DNA of 16,483 nucleotides, taken from assembly GCA_905236405.1 (NCBI GenBank), contig CAJOQB010000203.1, forward strand, positions 1 to 16,483, given 5' to 3'. A program made the translations under genes and the position numbers. The first letter of the stretch is position 1. Each line of letters opens with the position of its first letter. The notes beneath the pieces were generated by a model. That model was not told the DNA's origin and did not search any database. It saw only the letters and a program-made list of their open reading frames with translations. The DNA is from an uncultured Bacteroidales bacterium (GTDB lineage Bacteria; Bacteroidota; Bacteroidia; Bacteroidales; P3). Positions 14,680-16,483 of this stretch are shown piece after piece.

Positions 14680-15776
14680 CTGGGTCCTCGAGGATCGGTC
14701 ATACTTGAACTACTGTAATTGCCGTACCTGTCTTGACACCATTCCCATACATTGCCGCTCATGTCGTAGATGCCCAATTCGTTGGGTTGCAACCGTCCCA
14801 CCGGGTTTGTCTGTCCACCACTGTTATCAGTGTACCATGCCACTGCGGCTAATCTGGAACTGCCGCTGTATTTATATCCCGAACTTTTGTTCCCGCCACG
14901 AGCAGCATACTCCCACTCCGCCTCGGTCGGAAGACTGAAACGGCGACCTGTCATTCGGCTCAACTCGGAACAAAACTCCTGTGCATCGTTCCAGCTAACA
15001 TTCTCCACCGGTCTATCATATGCTTTCCAACTACTTGGGTTAACGCCCATCACGGCTTGGTAGAGTTCTTGTGTCACCTCGTATACACCGAAATAATAAT
15101 CCTGTGTTATGGTCACACGATGATAGGGGGATTCATCGCCGTAACATTCCCCACCTTGCTCGCTTGTGCATCCCATGACGAAACTGCCAGCCTGCACCTT
15201 CACCATATCGAAACTCACATTGCCCACCCTTATCGTAATCTTATCCGCACCCTGTTGTGTCCCAGCATTGCCGTTGCCACCGGATTGGGGCGGTGAGTAA
15301 GAGCCTCCACCTGTTATGTTTCCAAACATTCGCACGGCCAACCTTTCACATGCCTCCTTTATTCCTTGTGCAGAATTAGAGCACAGGTCTGTTACTGTTT
15401 TTGCATCACTCGTCGCAATATCAATCATCCTCACAGTAACGAGAAAATCATTGCCATCAGCATTGACAGACGGCACTACCACATAATTTGCACCAGCCAT
15501 TTCTCCAGCACGTATTATCTCTATATCTTTTACTGCACCCGACTGCTGAAATCTTATTTCTTTGACAATGACATCAAACCTGGCTCTATCCAGTCTTCTA
15601 TATCCAGGAGTGTTGTTTATGGCTTCCTCCATAAAGTCACGCACTAAATTCTTTTTTAGATTCGATATACCAATATCCTCTGTTTGTGTTTCCCACACGG
15701 CCACCTTCTTGGGGTTCTGTGCATTAACAATTATTGGAAGCACCATCAAGATGGCTATCAATAGTATTCTCTTCAT
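14547..15776 (-). CDS. DGR target protein 2: secreted LpoB/CsgG-like plus FGE-fold variable protein
   Basis: A 409-residue paralogue of target 1. Residues 1-20 are a signal peptide ending VNA-Q. Residues 21-152 are the LpoB/CsgG-like domain (KKVAVWET, RARFDVIVKEIRFQQSG, GEMAGANYVVV). The linker (155-178) is Gly/Ser/Gln-rich. Residues about 188-409 are the FGE-fold domain (MVKVQAGSFVMGC, VSWNDAQEFC, LPTEAEWEYAARGG, GIYDMSGNVWEWCQDRYG). The final 44 residues are VR2, with changed positions Tyr370, Gly379, Ser380, Leu381, Ser384, Ile389, Tyr391, Tyr392, Gly393, Pro394, Tyr397, Ser400, Tyr401 and Tyr402; Asn399 is still the TR residue. Only one cysteine (Cys385) lies in the former active-site strand, so FGE catalysis is unlikely. 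It lies 53 nt downstream of the LPP20-like gene. Confidence 0.93.
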   Translation of the reverse strand: MKRILLIAILMVLPIIVNAQNPKKVAVWETQTEDIGISNLKKNLVRDFMEEAINNTPGYRRLDRARFDVIVKEIRFQQSGAVKDIEIIRAGEMAGANYVVVPSVNADGNDFLVTVRMIDIATSDAKTVTDLCSNSAQGIKEACERLAVRMFGNITGGGSYSPPQSGGNGNAGTQQGADKITIRVGNVSFDMVKVQAGSFVMGCTSEQGGECYGDESPYHRVTITQDYYFGVYEVTQELYQAVMGVNPSSWKAYDRPVENVSWNDAQEFCSELSRMTGRRFSLPTEAEWEYAARGGNKSSGYKYSGSSRLAAVAWYTDNSGGQTNPVGRLQPNELGIYDMSGNVWEWCQDRYGNYSSSSMTDPRGPSTGSYRVLRGGSWGSLAKSCRVSIRYYGPPDYRNSYYGFRVVLH

Positions 15777-15829
15777 ATTACCTCAGTATAGAATCAATGG
15801 CATTACAAAAAAATAGTCAGATATGTTGG

Positions 15830-16393
15830 TTAGTTGCCCTTGGCAGCATCAATGATGGCATTGTTGGCATCGATAAACTGCTGTAGGTCGCCGCCCTGCA
15901 AGTCGTCAGGTCTGGCATTCTTGGCACCGTCGAGAATCTTCACGTATCGGTCGCCACGGATGCCCACCTTGGCGATGACTTCATACTGCCCCGTCTGGCT
16001 GTTATAGTTCACCTCGACATCGCCAAAAGGCTCACAAGCCTGCTGAACGCTCAAACTCATCTGCTCCCAGTAGGACTTGAGTGCCTGCTGAGCCTTGCCG
16101 TTCACCACGACAGTACCACGAGATGCCTGTGTAGTGACAAAGTTCTCGAAAACACGCGAAATAGTGGCATATGCCTCCAGTTGTGCCATCTCGACGGCCA
16201 CCGACTGCACATCGGCCTGTGCCATACCTGCAAACCAACGATAGGGACGCTTGATCATCGACATACCGTCTTCACTCAGGGTTTCCACCATCTCCACACC
16301 ATTCAGTTTCAGTGTAGACTTGGTGATTTGTGCATTAGCTGCCGAAACAAAGGCCAGCAGCATGACTGTCATAAAAACAAAAATGCGTTTCAT
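15830..16393 (-). CDS. Secreted LPP20-like protein, unknown function
   Basis: A 187-residue exported protein with a signal peptide (MKRIFVFMTVMLLAFVSAANAQ, cleavage near residue 21). The centre (WFAGMAQADVQSVAVEMAQLEAYATISRVFENFV) followed by a strand-rich part (VEVNYNSQTGQYEVIAKVGI) resembles LPP20-type envelope domains, which is a tentative match. There is no lipobox cysteine. The start at 16393 is chosen because it puts the signal peptide at the N-terminus; the frame stays open to 16483 but that extension is not signal-like. It is on the same strand as the DGR, 53 nt upstream of target 2, and might be co-transcribed with it. It has no VR. Confidence 0.65.
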   Translation of the reverse strand: MKRIFVFMTVMLLAFVSAANAQITKSTLKLNGVEMVETLSEDGMSMIKRPYRWFAGMAQADVQSVAVEMAQLEAYATISRVFENFVTTQASRGTVVVNGKAQQALKSYWEQMSLSVQQACEPFGDVEVNYNSQTGQYEVIAKVGIRGDRYVKILDGAKNARPDDLQGGDLQQFIDANNAIIDAAKGN

Positions 16394-16483
16394 AGTTCCT
16401 AAGTTCAACTTATTAATGCAACACTTTGGTGAAAAACGGAAAAGGAGTGCGTAAGCCTTTAAACTTTCAAAGGAGAAGCACAA

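Larger units (their letters stand above)
11255..15776 (-). mobile_element. Diversity-generating retroelement (DGR) with two target genes
   Basis: The cassette contains all parts of a DGR on one strand: two target genes ending in VR2 and VR1, an HRDC accessory gene, a DGR-type RT, and a TR. TR and the two VRs are each 133 nt and align without gaps; 18 of 133 positions differ in each comparison and every difference is at an adenine of the coding-strand TR. The unmutated third base of AAY codons is kept. DGRs copy TR RNA into adenine-mutagenised cDNA that replaces VR, diversifying the target's ligand-binding face; TR itself is conserved. No integrase, phage structural gene or transposase is present, so this is a cellular DGR rather than an obvious prophage. 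Confidence 0.96.

Noticed and set aside
12973..15776. Targets as active formylglycine-generating enzymes or sulfatase modifiers
   Set aside because: The active-site cysteine pair is absent; only one Cys lies in the relevant strand, and that region is under DGR mutagenesis. The fold is used as a binding scaffold.

Overview
The window is chromosomal DNA from a member of the Bacteroidota, most likely the order Bacteroidales. The evidence is the absence of clear Shine-Dalgarno sites, AT-rich TAnnTTTG-type promoter elements, a DUF4491 membrane protein, a Bacteroidota-style DsbD, lipoproteins with SPII signals, and a diversity-generating retroelement (DGR) whose targets are secreted FGE-sulfatase-fold proteins. 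Genus cannot be read from the sequence.

Positions 1-9616 are ordinary core and housekeeping genes: the end of rplU and all of rpmA with a strong terminator; a small Cys-rich lipoprotein (minus) divergent from dsbD (plus); a 15-bp-stem bidirectional terminator; a dcp-rnr pair on the minus strand; a coiled-coil lipoprotein (plus); and a DUF4491-ZIP transporter pair (plus) overlapping by ATGA. A secreted transglutaminase-like protein (9617-11110, minus) abuts the ZIP gene tail to tail.

Positions 11255-15776 hold the interesting system, a complete DGR read on the minus strand. In transcription order it contains target gene 2 with variable repeat VR2 at its 3' end, a 122-bp repeat (R2), target gene 1 with VR1, a second 123-bp repeat (R1), an HRDC-domain accessory gene, and a DGR-type reverse transcriptase whose last 44 codons or so contain the template repeat (TR). 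TR and each VR are 133 nt long and align without gaps. Each VR differs from TR at exactly 18 positions, and all 36 differences fall at adenines of the coding-strand TR, which is the hallmark of adenine-specific mutagenic retrohoming. TR is packed with AAC codons (13 AAC plus 1 AAT in the target frame). The two targets are paralogous secreted proteins with an LpoB/CsgG-like N-terminal domain, a Gly/Ser linker and a C-type-lectin-like FGE fold that ends in the variable surface.

Three architectural details stand out. TR lies inside the RT reading frame, out of phase with the target frame. The IMH-like 3' tail is identical in TR and both VRs, so it cannot by itself tell template from target. The sequence immediately beyond that tail is an inverted (reverse-complement) copy in TR relative to both VRs, so RNA transcribed past TR could base-pair with the coding strand next to each target. 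The right edge carries an LPP20-like secreted protein read in the same direction as the targets.
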